Assembly (NCBI RefSeq): GCF_024345995.1
Contig: NZ_JAGQCE010000008.1
Location: forward strand, 62,001 to 126,000
Origin: Synechococcus sp. Cruz-7E5
Lineage (GTDB): Bacteria; Cyanobacteriota; Cyanobacteriia; PCC-6307; Cyanobiaceae
Direction of reading: 5' to 3'
DNA length: 64,000 bases
Part shown: piece after piece, positions 32,902 through 41,769 of the stretch
How positions within the stretch are numbered: position 1 is the stretch's first letter
Layout of the letters: each line of letters opens with the position of its first letter
Position numbers and translations under genes: made by a program
Notes under the pieces: generated by a model
Databases searched by the model: none
Told to the model about the DNA's origin: nothing
The model's input: the letters and a program-made list of their open reading frames with translations, nothing else

Positions 32902-34554
32902 TTGGCACCGGCCTCCCGCCAGCGCAAGCGCTCCCGCAACAAGTGGCGGTCGCCGACGCCGCAGGAGTTGCATGCGGCCTCCCGAGACGCAGCCTCGGCT
33001 GACTTCCAGCCCTGGCTTGAGCACCCCACCCTGGTCGGTCTGCGTGATCGGCTCCAGCTCACCTTCGACTGCTGGAACCTGCTCGATTGCCCGGATGGCA
33101 CGAGCCGTCGCTCGATTTACCTCCCCCCGGGCCTCAAGGAGAGCCCCGAGGCGTACCGCCGCCGGCTCGATGCAGCCAAGCCCACCGGCTTCTTCCGTGA
33201 TGCGCTGCGCACCTATGCCGGCATGCTCTCCCACTGCCACTGGCTGAGCCTGCCGTGCACTCTGCAGCAGGTCATCACCGATGTGGATGGACGCGGTACT
33301 GACCTGGGTGTGTTGCTGTTCCTGGCCGATCTGCTGGTGCTGCGTGATGGCGGCTGCCTGGTGCTGGAGCTGCCGCCGCTGCACCGCTGGCCGTCAGAAG
33401 GGGACCGGCAGGAGGCGATCGCCCGTGGTGATCGCCTCTCCTTGCCGCGCTTCGTGCTGATCCCCCGCGGTGACCTGCTGAACTGGCGCCTGCCCAATGC
33501 TGACGGCCTGCCGGTTGAGATCACCTGGCGGGAGCCGGACCAGGCGGCGCTCAAGCCTGAGCTCACCGGCTCGGTGCAGACGTCGCTGCTGAATGCGCAC
33601 GGCGGCCTGCTGCCGGAGCTGGAGCACTGGATCTATCGCACCGCCACGCTCACCGATGACGGGCTGGTGCTGCGCACCTACAAGGTGCAGCCATCACCGA
33701 GTGTCCCCAGCGGCCATCAGGCGGTGCTGGTCGGCCGGCCTGAGCTGTTCCCCAAGCGCTTCGTGCTGCCTGCCTTCTGGTACACCGCCGATGGGGCTGC
33801 CTTCGGGGAGGGCGATCTGCCGCACCTGGGCCTGGCCTACCAGTACCTCAACCACTACCGCTGCAAGAGTGAATACGAGGACCTGCTGTCGCGCACCGCC
33901 CTGCCGGTGGGCGTACGCACGGGCCTGGTGGATCAGTACGGCTTCCGCCGCGGCGAGGACGGTGAGCAGCTGGCGGCTGATCCCCTGGTGCTCTCCACCT
34001 CCACCTTCCTCGACCTGCCTGAGGGTGTGTCCTTCGAGTGGGTGGAGATCCGCGCGCGCTCGCTGGCTGAGCACCGCGCCTACCTGGTGCTGCTCGATGA
34101 AACGATGCGGCGCGATGCGCTCATTCCATCGGAGAACCGTGGCGCGGGCCGCAGTGAAACGGAGGTGAGCCTCACCGCCGGGCAGAGCTTCGCGCTGCTG
34201 CAGTCGATGGCGACGCAGAAGACCTCGCTGTTCTCCACCCTGATCGCCCAGTGGTGCTGCCTCACCGGTGATCGTGTCGCTCCAGGGGCTGGTGTTTCGA
34301 TCACCGTCTCGCCGCTCACGCCGCCATCGCGGCCCCAGCCGTCGATCACTGAGTGGCTGCAGCTGTTCCAGCTCGGTGTCGTCACGATCGATGAGATCCG
34401 CCACCAGCTGGCGCTCGCTGCCGCTGGTGGCATGACCTCGCCCGCAAACGACAACCGCCCTGACCGTCTCGCGCCGCCGGTTGCTGATTCCGCCCACAGC
34501 CACACCAACAGTCACAGCCCCACTCCCACTCCCCCCGCAGCAGCTGAGCCATGA
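32902..34554 (+). CDS. Phage portal protein, DUF4055-like
   Basis: 550 aa. After a basic N terminus, the region from RLQLTFDCWNLLDCPDGT through YLPPGLKESPEAYRRRLDAA and TGFFRDALRTYAGMLSH matches the start of DUF4055 proteins, which are portal-like. Later parts include LFLADLLVLRDGGCLVLELP, LVLRTYKVQPS, LPHLGLAYQYLNHYRCKSEYEDLL and the long helix AEHRAYLVLLDETMRRDAL near the C terminus. The portal ring is the DNA entry channel of the head. It begins the structural module after the cargo insertion and is coupled to the next gene by ATGA. The Pro/Ser/His-rich tail is probably disordered. Confidence 0.75.
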   Translation: MAPASRQRKRSRNKWRSPTPQELHAASRDAASADFQPWLEHPTLVGLRDRLQLTFDCWNLLDCPDGTSRRSIYLPPGLKESPEAYRRRLDAAKPTGFFRDALRTYAGMLSHCHWLSLPCTLQQVITDVDGRGTDLGVLLFLADLLVLRDGGCLVLELPPLHRWPSEGDRQEAIARGDRLSLPRFVLIPRGDLLNWRLPNADGLPVEITWREPDQAALKPELTGSVQTSLLNAHGGLLPELEHWIYRTATLTDDGLVLRTYKVQPSPSVPSGHQAVLVGRPELFPKRFVLPAFWYTADGAAFGEGDLPHLGLAYQYLNHYRCKSEYEDLLSRTALPVGVRTGLVDQYGFRRGEDGEQLAADPLVLSTSTFLDLPEGVSFEWVEIRARSLAEHRAYLVLLDETMRRDALIPSENRGAGRSETEVSLTAGQSFALLQSMATQKTSLFSTLIAQWCCLTGDRVAPGAGVSITVSPLTPPSRPQPSITEWLQLFQLGVVTIDEIRHQLALAAAGGMTSPANDNRPDRLAPPVADSAHSHTNSHSPTPTPPAAAEP

Positions 34555-35027
34555 GCACCACCTGGCGAGCGAGCGACCTGGAAGCGATCCGCAGCGCCCT
34601 GCTGATCCCCGTAACTGCACCTGCTCTGCGAGCGATCAATGACGCCATGGCTGGCCTCGAGCGCAGCTATCCCGACGCCATCCCGGCGGCGACCGACCAT
34701 CTCGATGCGATCAACGCCATCGACCTCCAGCTGGGACAGATCACCGCAACAGACCTCTCCAGGATCCGCAAGGTCCGGCGCAAAGGTGCGGCGGGTGGGG
34801 AGCCACCCGCCGCGCTGCCGGTCAAGAAGCTCGATGTGATCGAGTACGACACCAACCTCCTGATCGAGGAGATTGAGACTGAGTACGCGGATGCACCAAG
34901 CGAACCCGATGTGCTGCGCGCTCAGCGCCGCGCCCGGGCTGCCAGCCTGCTGCTGATCCTCCCCAGCCTGTGCAGCTGGATCCCGGAGCGGCCCTCGCCA
35001 TTCACCGGCACCATGCTGCGCGGCTGA
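34551..35027 (+). CDS. Hypothetical protein of the head module
   Basis: 158 aa, unknown family. Helical N terminus (ALRAINDAMAGLERSYPDAI; AINAIDLQLGQI), a basic turn, an acidic helix (NLLIEEIETEYADAPSEPDV), and a hydrophobic tail. It lies between portal and LysM genes with overlaps on both sides, so it is probably a head or head-tail accessory protein. Confidence 0.5.
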   Translation: MSTTWRASDLEAIRSALLIPVTAPALRAINDAMAGLERSYPDAIPAATDHLDAINAIDLQLGQITATDLSRIRKVRRKGAAGGEPPAALPVKKLDVIEYDTNLLIEEIETEYADAPSEPDVLRAQRRARAASLLLILPSLCSWIPERPSPFTGTMLRG

Positions 35028-36109
35028 TGGTCAGCACTCCTGCGCCCACTCCGCTCTGGCTGGCTCTGCAGCCGGTGGCCAATGCACGCCTGATGCTGTT
35101 TGAGGTGGAGCGGCCGAACGCACGGGAGCCGCAACCGATCCGCCGCCATGTCCTCGACTGCTTCCTCAAGTTCGATCAGATCGTCGGCAGCCGTGACAAC
35201 GGCCCCCTGGTGGACACAGGCGATGTGGCCTATGGCGGCTACCTGTGCCGCGCCGCGACACTGCCGCTCACCACGACCAACCCATGGGACTGGCTTGATG
35301 CCCAGCAGGACTGGAGCACACCTGGCTTGCGCGAGGGTTTGCCGCTGCCGTGGGATCCAGATCGCCTCGGCACCGTGGTGGCGCCCTGCGACGGCACGAT
35401 CTGGCTCGGGCCGCTGGCGCAGCTGCAAACTCCCGGCGTGCTGCCGAACAATCCCCGAGCGCACTTCGCTGGCTGCTCGGTGCTGCACTTCGGTGCGGCC
35501 TACGGCCCCGGCGGCATTGGGCTGCTCACGCAACCGCTGCTCGGTGAACGCATCAGCCTGGTGCTCAAGCCCCACCGCGTGCTGCTGCTGCGCACCGGTG
35601 ACACGCTCAACCTGATCGCCGAGCGCTACGGCACCACCGTGCAGACGCTGCGGCGCATCAATCCCGCACTAGCCACCACGGAAACGATCGTCACTGTGGA
35701 GGGCGACACGCTCTCGCTCCTGGCCGGTCGCCACGGCACCACCGTTGACTACCTCCGCCAGCTCAACCCATCGCTGCTGCGTGATGAGGGCCACACGGTC
35801 GTTCTCGGTGACACGCTCAAGACAGTCGCTGAGCAGTACGACACCACCGTCACGACCCTGCGCAACTACAACCCCGACTACGACCGCTGGCCGCAGCACG
35901 ATCCGCTGCCAGTTGGCGTGGTGCTCGATGTGTTGGCGATCCGTCCGTCCTCCCTGCTGGATCCCGGCCAGTCGCTGCTTGTGCCCGCCTACCGCCCGTC
36001 CACGCTGCTGCCGCTCGGCGCCTGGATCTACCTGCCGGAGCGGCGCGCTTCTGCCGTTGCAGAGAACGCCTGGGACTTGGATCTGACGCCCGAGCCCAGC
36101 ACGCCTTGA
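35027..36109 (+). CDS. Structural-module protein with three LysM repeats
   Basis: 360 aa from ATG 35027, which shares a base with the previous stop (TGATGG). The N-terminal ~190 residues are beta-rich (LMLFEVERPN; FLKFDQIVGSRDNGPLVDTG) and unrecognised. Three LysM-type repeats follow: TGDTLNLIAERYGTTVQTLR, EGDTLSLLAGRHGTTVDYLR and LGDTLKTVAEQYDTTVTTLR, each ending N-P. LysM binds peptidoglycan or is used in tail-tube chaperone proteins of phage. A LysM protein in this position, beside portal and scaffold genes, is unusual; tail assembly or cell-wall binding are the main possibilities. Confidence 0.7.
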   Translation: MVSTPAPTPLWLALQPVANARLMLFEVERPNAREPQPIRRHVLDCFLKFDQIVGSRDNGPLVDTGDVAYGGYLCRAATLPLTTTNPWDWLDAQQDWSTPGLREGLPLPWDPDRLGTVVAPCDGTIWLGPLAQLQTPGVLPNNPRAHFAGCSVLHFGAAYGPGGIGLLTQPLLGERISLVLKPHRVLLLRTGDTLNLIAERYGTTVQTLRRINPALATTETIVTVEGDTLSLLAGRHGTTVDYLRQLNPSLLRDEGHTVVLGDTLKTVAEQYDTTVTTLRNYNPDYDRWPQHDPLPVGVVLDVLAIRPSSLLDPGQSLLVPAYRPSTLLPLGAWIYLPERRASAVAENAWDLDLTPEPSTP

Positions 36110-36184
36110 TGGCTGGTCAATGGCAATAGAAGGAGTGAGCGCAGCCCGGATGGGGCGCTTGCAGCACCACAGCCGTGATGGGTG

Positions 36185-37063
36185 ATGCCTCAATCCTTCC
36201 TCGACCAATTGCACCAGCTCCAGACCTTCCCCCAGCTGCAGCAGCAGCCCAACCAGTCGCCGGCGCCGGCCGCTCCCGCCGCGTCGGCTGAGGCTGAACC
36301 CGATGACCTTGAGCTGGACCCCAGCGAGCTGGCGCCCGATGACGACGATCACGACGTCGCTGAGACCGCTGAAAGCTCTCAGCCGGTGGCTCCAGCTGCT
36401 GGCCCCGATCCACTGCGGGCTGAGCGCCGCCGCAACAACCAGCTGGAGAAGGAACTGCGCACCCTGCGCACCCAGCTGGCGCGCTTCTCGGAGATCAACC
36501 CCGATGAGTACGCCCGCCTGCAGGAGACCGAGCGGCAGAAGCAGGAGCTGGAACGTCAGATCCAGCAGCGGGAGTCCCAGCTCAGCGATGCCCACACCCG
36601 CCGGGTTCGCACCGTCGAGAAGGAGCGCGACGACGCCCGCCAGCAGATCCTCGACCTGCGCAAGGAGCGGCTGCTTGAGCGCTTGTTCCACGACGCCGAG
36701 GGCCGGGTCGGCGGTGACGATCGGGGCTCGTTCTTTGAGATCTTCAAGGCGCAGTGCGGGACCATGTTCCGCCTGGCCAAGGACAAGACCGGCAGGGATC
36801 AGCTCGAGCCGATCGATCACGACGGCAATCCATTGATCGGTGAGCAGGGCGCTGTCAGCTCCGCTGACCTGATCGAGGATCTACGCGGCCATGCGGTGCT
36901 TGGCTTCCTGTTCCAGCAACGCGGCGGGCCCTTCCCCAACGCCATGCCGGATCGCTCCTTCGATGGCAGTGATGATCCGGTGAACCTGCAGGCGATGAGC
37001 AGCAGCGAGCTGTACCTGGCGGCGGTTCGCAAGACCACTCCGACCGCTCGCGCGGCGCACTGA
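36185..37063 (+). CDS. Coiled-coil scaffold-like phage protein
   Basis: About 292 aa. A Gln/Pro-rich N terminus and an acidic disordered section (ELDPSELAPDDDDHDVAET) precede a long coiled coil (residues ~80-170, including NNQLEKELRTLRTQLARF and RQKQELERQIQQRESQL). The C-terminal domain has LERLFHDAEGRVGGDDRGSF, then AVLGFLFQQRGGPFPNAMPD. This is the shape of a capsid scaffolding protein, normally followed directly by the major capsid gene, which I cannot find. A GTG lies one codon before the chosen ATG. Confidence 0.6.
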   Translation: MPQSFLDQLHQLQTFPQLQQQPNQSPAPAAPAASAEAEPDDLELDPSELAPDDDDHDVAETAESSQPVAPAAGPDPLRAERRRNNQLEKELRTLRTQLARFSEINPDEYARLQETERQKQELERQIQQRESQLSDAHTRRVRTVEKERDDARQQILDLRKERLLERLFHDAEGRVGGDDRGSFFEIFKAQCGTMFRLAKDKTGRDQLEPIDHDGNPLIGEQGAVSSADLIEDLRGHAVLGFLFQQRGGPFPNAMPDRSFDGSDDPVNLQAMSSSELYLAAVRKTTPTARAAH

Positions 37064-37074
37064 TCACGGCGATC

Positions 37075-37365
37075 GTGCCGTTCTTGCTGGTGTTCTGGCG
37101 CAACCGCTCCACCGCCACGGTGGTCACGGCAGGCAGTAACGTCCAGGCCCGCGGCCGCGCCAAGGCGAAAGCCAGGAGCGGCTACGGCTCGATCGTGTCC
37201 GTCCGCCGCGCCAACCCCCAGGACAGCCGCCTGATCCGCAAGGGAACGTGGGTCAGGCGGCGCCGCAACGGCAGCTCTCCGCAGTTCGGCACTGCTGCAT
37301 CCAAGGCCTCCGCACGGCGCATCCGCTCGCGCTACTGCCCAGAACTCGTTCGTCGCACGCGCTGA
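37075..37365 (+). CDS. Small very basic protein downstream of the scaffold gene
   Basis: 96 aa from GTG 37075, 11 bp after the previous stop. Rich in Arg, Lys and Ser (ARGRAKAKARSGYGS; GTWVRRRRNGSS). No family recognised. It is in the position of a decoration or capsid gene but far too small to be the capsid. Confidence 0.4.
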   Translation: MPFLLVFWRNRSTATVVTAGSNVQARGRAKAKARSGYGSIVSVRRANPQDSRLIRKGTWVRRRRNGSSPQFGTAASKASARRIRSRYCPELVRRTR

Positions 37366-37813
37366 TCGAACCGACCCACGCACTCAGGCGCACGAACCGC
37401 GCAGGGCCGCACCAGTGCGCAGCACTGCGGCATCAGCGGTGGCGCCGGTCAACGCAACCAAGCACTGAGCCAGTCCCGCACGCACCGAAGGTGAGCGGGG
37501 CTGGCGGTGCAGCGAACAGCCAACCAATCGTCAACCGACCGACAACCCAGATCCAAGCAGCCAACAGTCGGCAACTCACATCCAATCAACAATCAATTGC
37601 CAACCCCCAAAAACGAAGCAACAACAAACGAGCAACATTAAAAAGAGGGGGGTATACCCCTAAAAGGAGGCTCGTTTTCCCGGCGGGTGGCTTCGCCAAT
37701 GTTGCAAAATCTGGACAATCAAACGACACCTCATTGGTAACTCTCGCTGGAGCCTCAACAAGCGGATGAAGTGAAGCGCGAGCAGGCGCGAGAGGCGAAG
37801 CGCAGGCCGCACG
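37366..37813. other. A/C-rich intergenic stretch with a GTATAC palindrome
   Basis: From ~37500 to 37640 the plus strand is rich in CAA and CAAC and poor in G. It ends in the 12-bp perfect palindrome GGGGTATACCCC (37649-37660), followed by AAAAGGAGG, which resembles a ribosome-binding site without a convincing gene after it. No coding evidence. Confidence 0.45.
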
Positions 37814-37984
37814 ATGGCTGAGTACCAAGTCCCCCACGAGGGGCTATGCAAACTGTGCGGGCGCGAGCGGTGGAACCACCTCCAGCTCAGGCGGCTGTTC
37901 GCTACTCTCCCAACTGGAGGGCTGGCACTAGCGATCCAGCATGGTTCTCATAATTGGGAAATCTCGGCAGTTTTAGCAATGTAG
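37814..37984 (+). CDS. Short zinc-finger-like ORF, possibly truncated
   Basis: 56 aa: MAEYQVPHEGLCKLCGRERW and then a helical LRRLFATLP. One CxxC pair. The last ~15 codons lie in sequence of much lower GC, as if a phage gene were cut by the inserted cargo. Translation is uncertain. Confidence 0.35.
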   Translation: MAEYQVPHEGLCKLCGRERWNHLQLRRLFATLPTGGLALAIQHGSHNWEISAVLAM

Positions 37985-38292
37985 CGAGGGCGGCCTTCTG
38001 ATTTCGGATCATTTTGTGGGATGTAGATGGCTTTAATCTCTGTTCGGAAGGGCATATAGACTGTGCCACAAAGGGGCCCGAATTATTCAGTAGGCTACAG
38101 GGAGATTTCGTCTAAGTACAATTTCTGAGCCTCTGGTCTATGCGGTGAGGTGTTCCTGTTCTTCGCCTTCCTTGTAATGCATTAATATCGCACGAACTTG
38201 TAAGAACCTAGACCATCTTGATTCCCTTTAGGACTTGCCCGATGCCGCATACGAGTGCCACCCTGGCGGCAAGGTTGGACTCCAGAGAGGTT
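37985..38292. other. Lower-GC intergenic region
   Basis: About 300 bp with no recognisable gene or RNA. It is the start of an AT-richer cargo segment that runs to about 39.9 kb. Confidence 0.45.
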
Positions 38293-38661
38293 CTACCTAT
38301 TCTCAATATCTATTGGCGGGATGTTGGTTGCCGGAGACTTGACATTAATTTCTTGCTGACGCACCCCGTCTGGCCCATCAATTCTAAGTTTCCACTTGCC
38401 AGCTCTAACGCTTGAAAAGTAGTATAAACCCATGGAATTCGTGTAGCTCGGCCCTGCTACGGTCTCAGCGCCGTCCACGGTTAGAATTCTTGTGGGTACA
38501 CCTCTAACTGGACGGCCTCCTTTAATTACCTGGCCTTGAACAACCTGTGCTGATAATGGCGTGTTGAAAAGGACAATGACGCCACCGATCCAAAGTGAAT
38601 GGAGGCCTGTGGAGATAAAGTGAGTGACACTAAGCTGCAGAATCTTCTTCATTGGAATCAT
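38293..38661 (-). CDS. Secreted carboxypeptidase-regulatory-like (CNA-B-type) protein
   Basis: 122 aa. The N terminus (MIPMKKILQL... with LWIGGVIVLFNTPLSAQ) is a signal peptide with an SAQ cleavage-like site. The mature part, VQGQVIKGGRPVRGVPTRIL then GLYYFSSVRAGKWKLRIDGP, is a small beta-sandwich of the carboxypeptidase-regulatory/CNA-B type, as in many exported binding proteins. AT-rich relative to the phage genes. It is near the membrane-protein gene at 38810, and the pair may be a cargo unit. Confidence 0.6.
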   Translation of the reverse strand: MIPMKKILQLSVTHFISTGLHSLWIGGVIVLFNTPLSAQVVQGQVIKGGRPVRGVPTRILTVDGAETVAGPSYTNSMGLYYFSSVRAGKWKLRIDGPDGVRQQEINVKSPATNIPPIDIENR

Positions 38662-38809
38662 TGAATAGAAGTGCGGGCGGAGTTGCTATTGAGAGTCTCC
38701 TTGGACCCTGGAATCAATGAACTAAATGTGCTTGGCTGAGATCTTCTGATAACTGTGGTTAGTCAAGAGCAATGATCAATAAGACCTTCAGTGATGCTCA
38801 GGGCTTAAC

Positions 38810-39613
38810 CTATGGCGGGAAAGGGTATGGCTCCGTAGTGGGCTGCTCAAGCTGAATAGGCTCTTTAACTGTTATTTCTCTGTTGTCAATCTCGGCGTCA
38901 ACCTTTATTATGTCCGGATCACTTCTCATTGCATTCTGACCCAAGGCATTCCCACCGCACTGCTGCTTGTCTTCTTGTAGGCATAGCACAACCTTTTTGC
39001 TGGGTATGGAAGGATCTTCGCTTTGCATTAGGAGGGCTAACGTCTTAGTGTTAGATGGATTTATTTGTACTCTTGTTAGGGTAAATCTGCCATCTGGGTC
39101 AACCAATGCTGGCTCGGGGGGAATTACAATTGGACTGAATTTAGTTAATAATGCCTCATTGCTAAGGCTTTTCCCTGACATTCTCCCCTTGATGGTATAT
39201 TCTGGATGATGTAATATAGACGTAAATGCGTCAATAACTTTCCCTGCGCCTTGAGAATCCAAAATGGCTGCAAATGCTGCAATAAGACCCACCAGACCCC
39301 CTCCTCCCAGCCACACGCTTACTGTTTTCCATCTATCTGACACCGGCAACTTCCTTACGGTAATCTTAGCCCTTAGTCGCTCAGGCCTGGAAGATAGCGG
39401 CTCTTTCCAGCGGATTAGCGCCAAGGAGCTGTCTACGTCGAAATAATCATCAGGAATCCGACTGCGGCCATTGTATAAGCCATATACACTGGCGCTAGGC
39501 AGCCTCAAGGCATCACAATACCAACCTTCTTCGCCATTCCCCCAGTCATCATCTGTAAGTGAAATTACGAACGATAGTGCATCGTTGCTAGGCTCTTCCA
39601 CGGCAGCATCCAT
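38810..39613 (-). CDS. Membrane protein with unknown N-terminal and C-terminal domains
   Basis: 267 aa, family not recognised. The N-terminal ~80 residues are soluble (LSFVISLTDDDWGNGEEGWY; SSLALIRWKEPLSSRPERLR). A single hydrophobic segment at ~100-118 (WLGGGGLVGLIAAFAAIL) crosses the membrane. The C-terminal ~140 residues include a beta-like section (RFTLTRVQINPSNTKTLALL) and end Pro-rich. It precedes the secreted protein gene on the same strand with a ~150-bp gap. Low GC suggests foreign origin. Confidence 0.5.
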   Translation of the reverse strand: MDAAVEEPSNDALSFVISLTDDDWGNGEEGWYCDALRLPSASVYGLYNGRSRIPDDYFDVDSSLALIRWKEPLSSRPERLRAKITVRKLPVSDRWKTVSVWLGGGGLVGLIAAFAAILDSQGAGKVIDAFTSILHHPEYTIKGRMSGKSLSNEALLTKFSPIVIPPEPALVDPDGRFTLTRVQINPSNTKTLALLMQSEDPSIPSKKVVLCLQEDKQQCGGNALGQNAMRSDPDIIKVDAEIDNREITVKEPIQLEQPTTEPYPFPP

Positions 39614-39934
39614 TGCAGAATTGACTAACCATGAATCCTAGAGTAAATGTGTGTGACCAAGTCTGAGTGTTAAGGTAACTTAAGTGAGCTGTCCGTGCAT
39701 AAATTGTACAGGCGCCATGGCCCAAAATGTTCAGCATGAACATCTGATGCTCAAGTCTAGGGGAAGCCTGATAAGTCGATCGATGGCAGGTATTGACCTC
39801 GTCAGCGATCGAAACCCGGATGAGACAAGGATCTAAGCTACTCCTGCGAAGAAAGTATCTCCCACCGGCGCCTGCTTGAGAAGCACAATCTTGGTCAGAT
39901 CTTCGAGATCGCCTGAAGCCACCACGCCAACACG
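39614..39934. other. Intergenic region, no gene recognised
   Basis: About 320 bp of AT-richer sequence. GC rises again at its right end, which marks the edge of the second low-GC cargo. Confidence 0.4.
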
Positions 39935-40303
39935 TTAGTGATCCAGGATCCTGAGGGACTTGACTTTGGCTCCATTCCCATTGGCGGCTGATGGCCGTGA
40001 ATCGGATACCGGTGATCGGGCGCCCTTGGCTGTGGGCTGTGCCTGGGCCTCGGCTTCGCAGAGGAGTTTGCCGGCGACCTGACGGGCCAGATACTTCGGA
40101 ATTCCAGGCCCTGTCTGCCACTGGCTGCCATCCGTGTCGTGATGCCTGGCGGCATCAAAGACCGTGATCAGGTGCAGCAGGCAGCCCCGTTTGCCGAACT
40201 TCTCGAACTCGATCGTGCCTGTTGGCGCCAGATCAAGGCGCTGGATCACGCGCCAGCGGATACCGGCTTGGGAGTGATCGAACAGAACGGGATTGGACGC
40301 CAT
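39935..40303 (-). CDS. Small hypothetical protein
   Basis: 122 aa from ATG 40303. VLFDHSQAGIRWRVIQRLDL, then TIEFEKFGKRGCLLHLITVF, looks like a compact beta-rich domain; the last third is disordered. Unknown family. High GC, like the phage-type genes. The longer open frame upstream is low complexity. Confidence 0.45.
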   Translation of the reverse strand: MASNPVLFDHSQAGIRWRVIQRLDLAPTGTIEFEKFGKRGCLLHLITVFDAARHHDTDGSQWQTGPGIPKYLARQVAGKLLCEAEAQAQPTAKGARSPVSDSRPSAANGNGAKVKSLRILDH

Positions 40304-40514
40304 GGTGATGAGGCGAAGGACCGGAAGCGTCAGCGCGGCGCGGGCAAGGGGTGGCGAAACGCCGTGGAGCCGCCTTGCGTCAGCCCTTGCGCCGCCGCGC
40401 AGGCTGAAGCGGGCCGCCGCCGCCACCTCCCCGCTGCTACCTCCCCGCCGCCCGTCGCGGTGATTGCTGGGCTGGTGGCGAGCAGAAAAAAGGCCGCCGC
40501 AGCGGCCCTGATGC

Positions 40515-40730
40515 TCAGATCACCGAGACGGTGCAGCCCCTGGTGCCCTGCAGGGAGCGGGCGATCGCGAAGGCCTTCTCGGCGGGCACGAAGCGCATCT
40601 TCTTGACCGGCTTGCCGCGCCTCCCGAAGAACTGCTGCTCAAAGGGGTGGCCGCCGCCCTTGATCCCCTCGGGATAGAAGTGGACGACGACGCGGCGGAT
40701 TTCGCAGGTGGGGGCTTGAAGTGAGGCCAT
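40515..40730 (-). CDS. Small hypothetical protein
   Basis: 71 aa from ATG 40730. EIRRVVVHFYPEGIKGGGHP and KMRFVPAEKAFAIARSL read as a small alpha/beta protein. No family recognised. Confidence 0.4.
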   Translation of the reverse strand: MASLQAPTCEIRRVVVHFYPEGIKGGGHPFEQQFFGRRGKPVKKMRFVPAEKAFAIARSLQGTRGCTVSVI

Positions 40731-40810
40731 GGCCAGAACGGCGAGGAACCCGATTCCGCCGCACGGCCCGCGCAGGGAAGGCAAGGGGCGGTGGAGCGCA
40801 GCGGCGCCGC

Positions 40811-40827
40811 CTCGCGTAGCCCTTGCC
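40811..40827 (-). repeat. 17-mer repeat, copy 2
   Basis: Identical to 25751-25767. Between minus-strand small genes. Confidence 0.6.
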
Positions 40828-41098
40828 GTACCGAGCAGACCGGTGCAGCTTCCGGGTTCTGCTCGCCGTGGCCAGGCCGGAACGTCACCGCCTTTGCTGC
40901 AGCTGCCGCGTTGGCTTGCTGCTCCCGAGGATCAGGAGGGGCACGCGCGCGCCAGGTTCAAGGCGCGGGACCGGCCAAGAGGATCAGACGGCCGCAGGCC
41001 ATCGTTGCTGTCTCCTTGCGGAACCAGGCCCTCAGCTGGGTGACCCTGGCGGCTGAGCCGGACAGCGTGAGCCACAACCGTCCCAATGACACTGCCGA

Positions 41099-41248
41099 TC
41101 ACCTGTCCATCGCCTCCAGATTGCCGTCGCCCCAGGCGATCTGCTCGTCTTCTGGCGGCATGGCCCACACCACCACGTTGAGCGCCAGGTAGAGGATCTG
41201 GCGGCGGATCTGACGCTTGCCGGTCTCGATCCAGTCGATGGTGTGCAT
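41099..41248 (-). CDS. Short helical protein
   Basis: 49 aa: MHTIDWIETGKRQIRRQILY, then a hydrophobic LALNVVVWAMP and an acidic tail. It reads like a real small phage-type protein; the start is the only ATG in the frame. Confidence 0.4.
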   Translation of the reverse strand: MHTIDWIETGKRQIRRQILYLALNVVVWAMPPEDEQIAWGDGNLEAMDR

Positions 41249-41328
41249 GGTCGCCTCGGGCTGTGACGCTCTGAGTGTTCCCTGGTTTACGGGCCTGCGG
41301 CACCAGCCGCCGCAGGCCGCCCGGGGCC

Positions 41329-41586
41329 CTATGCCGCCTCGCCCGGCTCATGCCGGTTCTCCAGCTCGGCATCGATCTCGTTGATGCGGGCAAGCACCTG
41401 ATTGAGCACAGGCAGGAGCTCCTCTTCCAGCAGGGTGATCTCTTCTTCGCCATAGGGAACATCAATCCAGGCGCGAGGGATGGGCCGATCGCGATAGGAG
41501 CGCAGCATCCCCATCAGCCGAACCCGGAAGGCATCGGCAAGAGCGACCGGATCTCCAGCGGAGAAGGAGTGAGAGGTGAGGACCAT
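41329..41586 (-). CDS. Small helical hypothetical protein
   Basis: 85 aa from ATG 41586. ALADAFRVRLMGMLRSYRDR, then EEEITLLEEELLPVLNQVLA, forms helices. Unknown family. The upstream extension in frame is Arg/Pro-rich and overlaps a copy of the 17-mer. Confidence 0.45.
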   Translation of the reverse strand: MVLTSHSFSAGDPVALADAFRVRLMGMLRSYRDRPIPRAWIDVPYGEEEITLLEEELLPVLNQVLARINEIDAELENRHEPGEAA

Positions 41587-41647
41587 GGCGGGGCCAGGCG
41601 ACGGACGCGGATCAGGCCGCAGCGCAGGCATGGGCCGGCGTAGCCGG

Positions 41648-41664
41648 CTCGCGTAGCCCTTGCC
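41648..41664 (-). repeat. 17-mer repeat, copy 3
   Basis: Identical to 25751-25767 and 40811-40827. Between divergent small genes. Confidence 0.6.
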
Positions 41665-41769
41665 CGCGGCGGACACTGCGCCACCCCGGCGCCAGCTGAA
41701 CGGGCGCCGAGTGCAGCAGCGCGACGACCTTGATCAGTGCTAGTACATGCGTATGCATCCCGTGCTCTG

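Noticed and set aside
37650-37770. A gene following the AAAAGGAGG site.
   Set aside because: The only open frames are short, with no protein-like composition, and end quickly.
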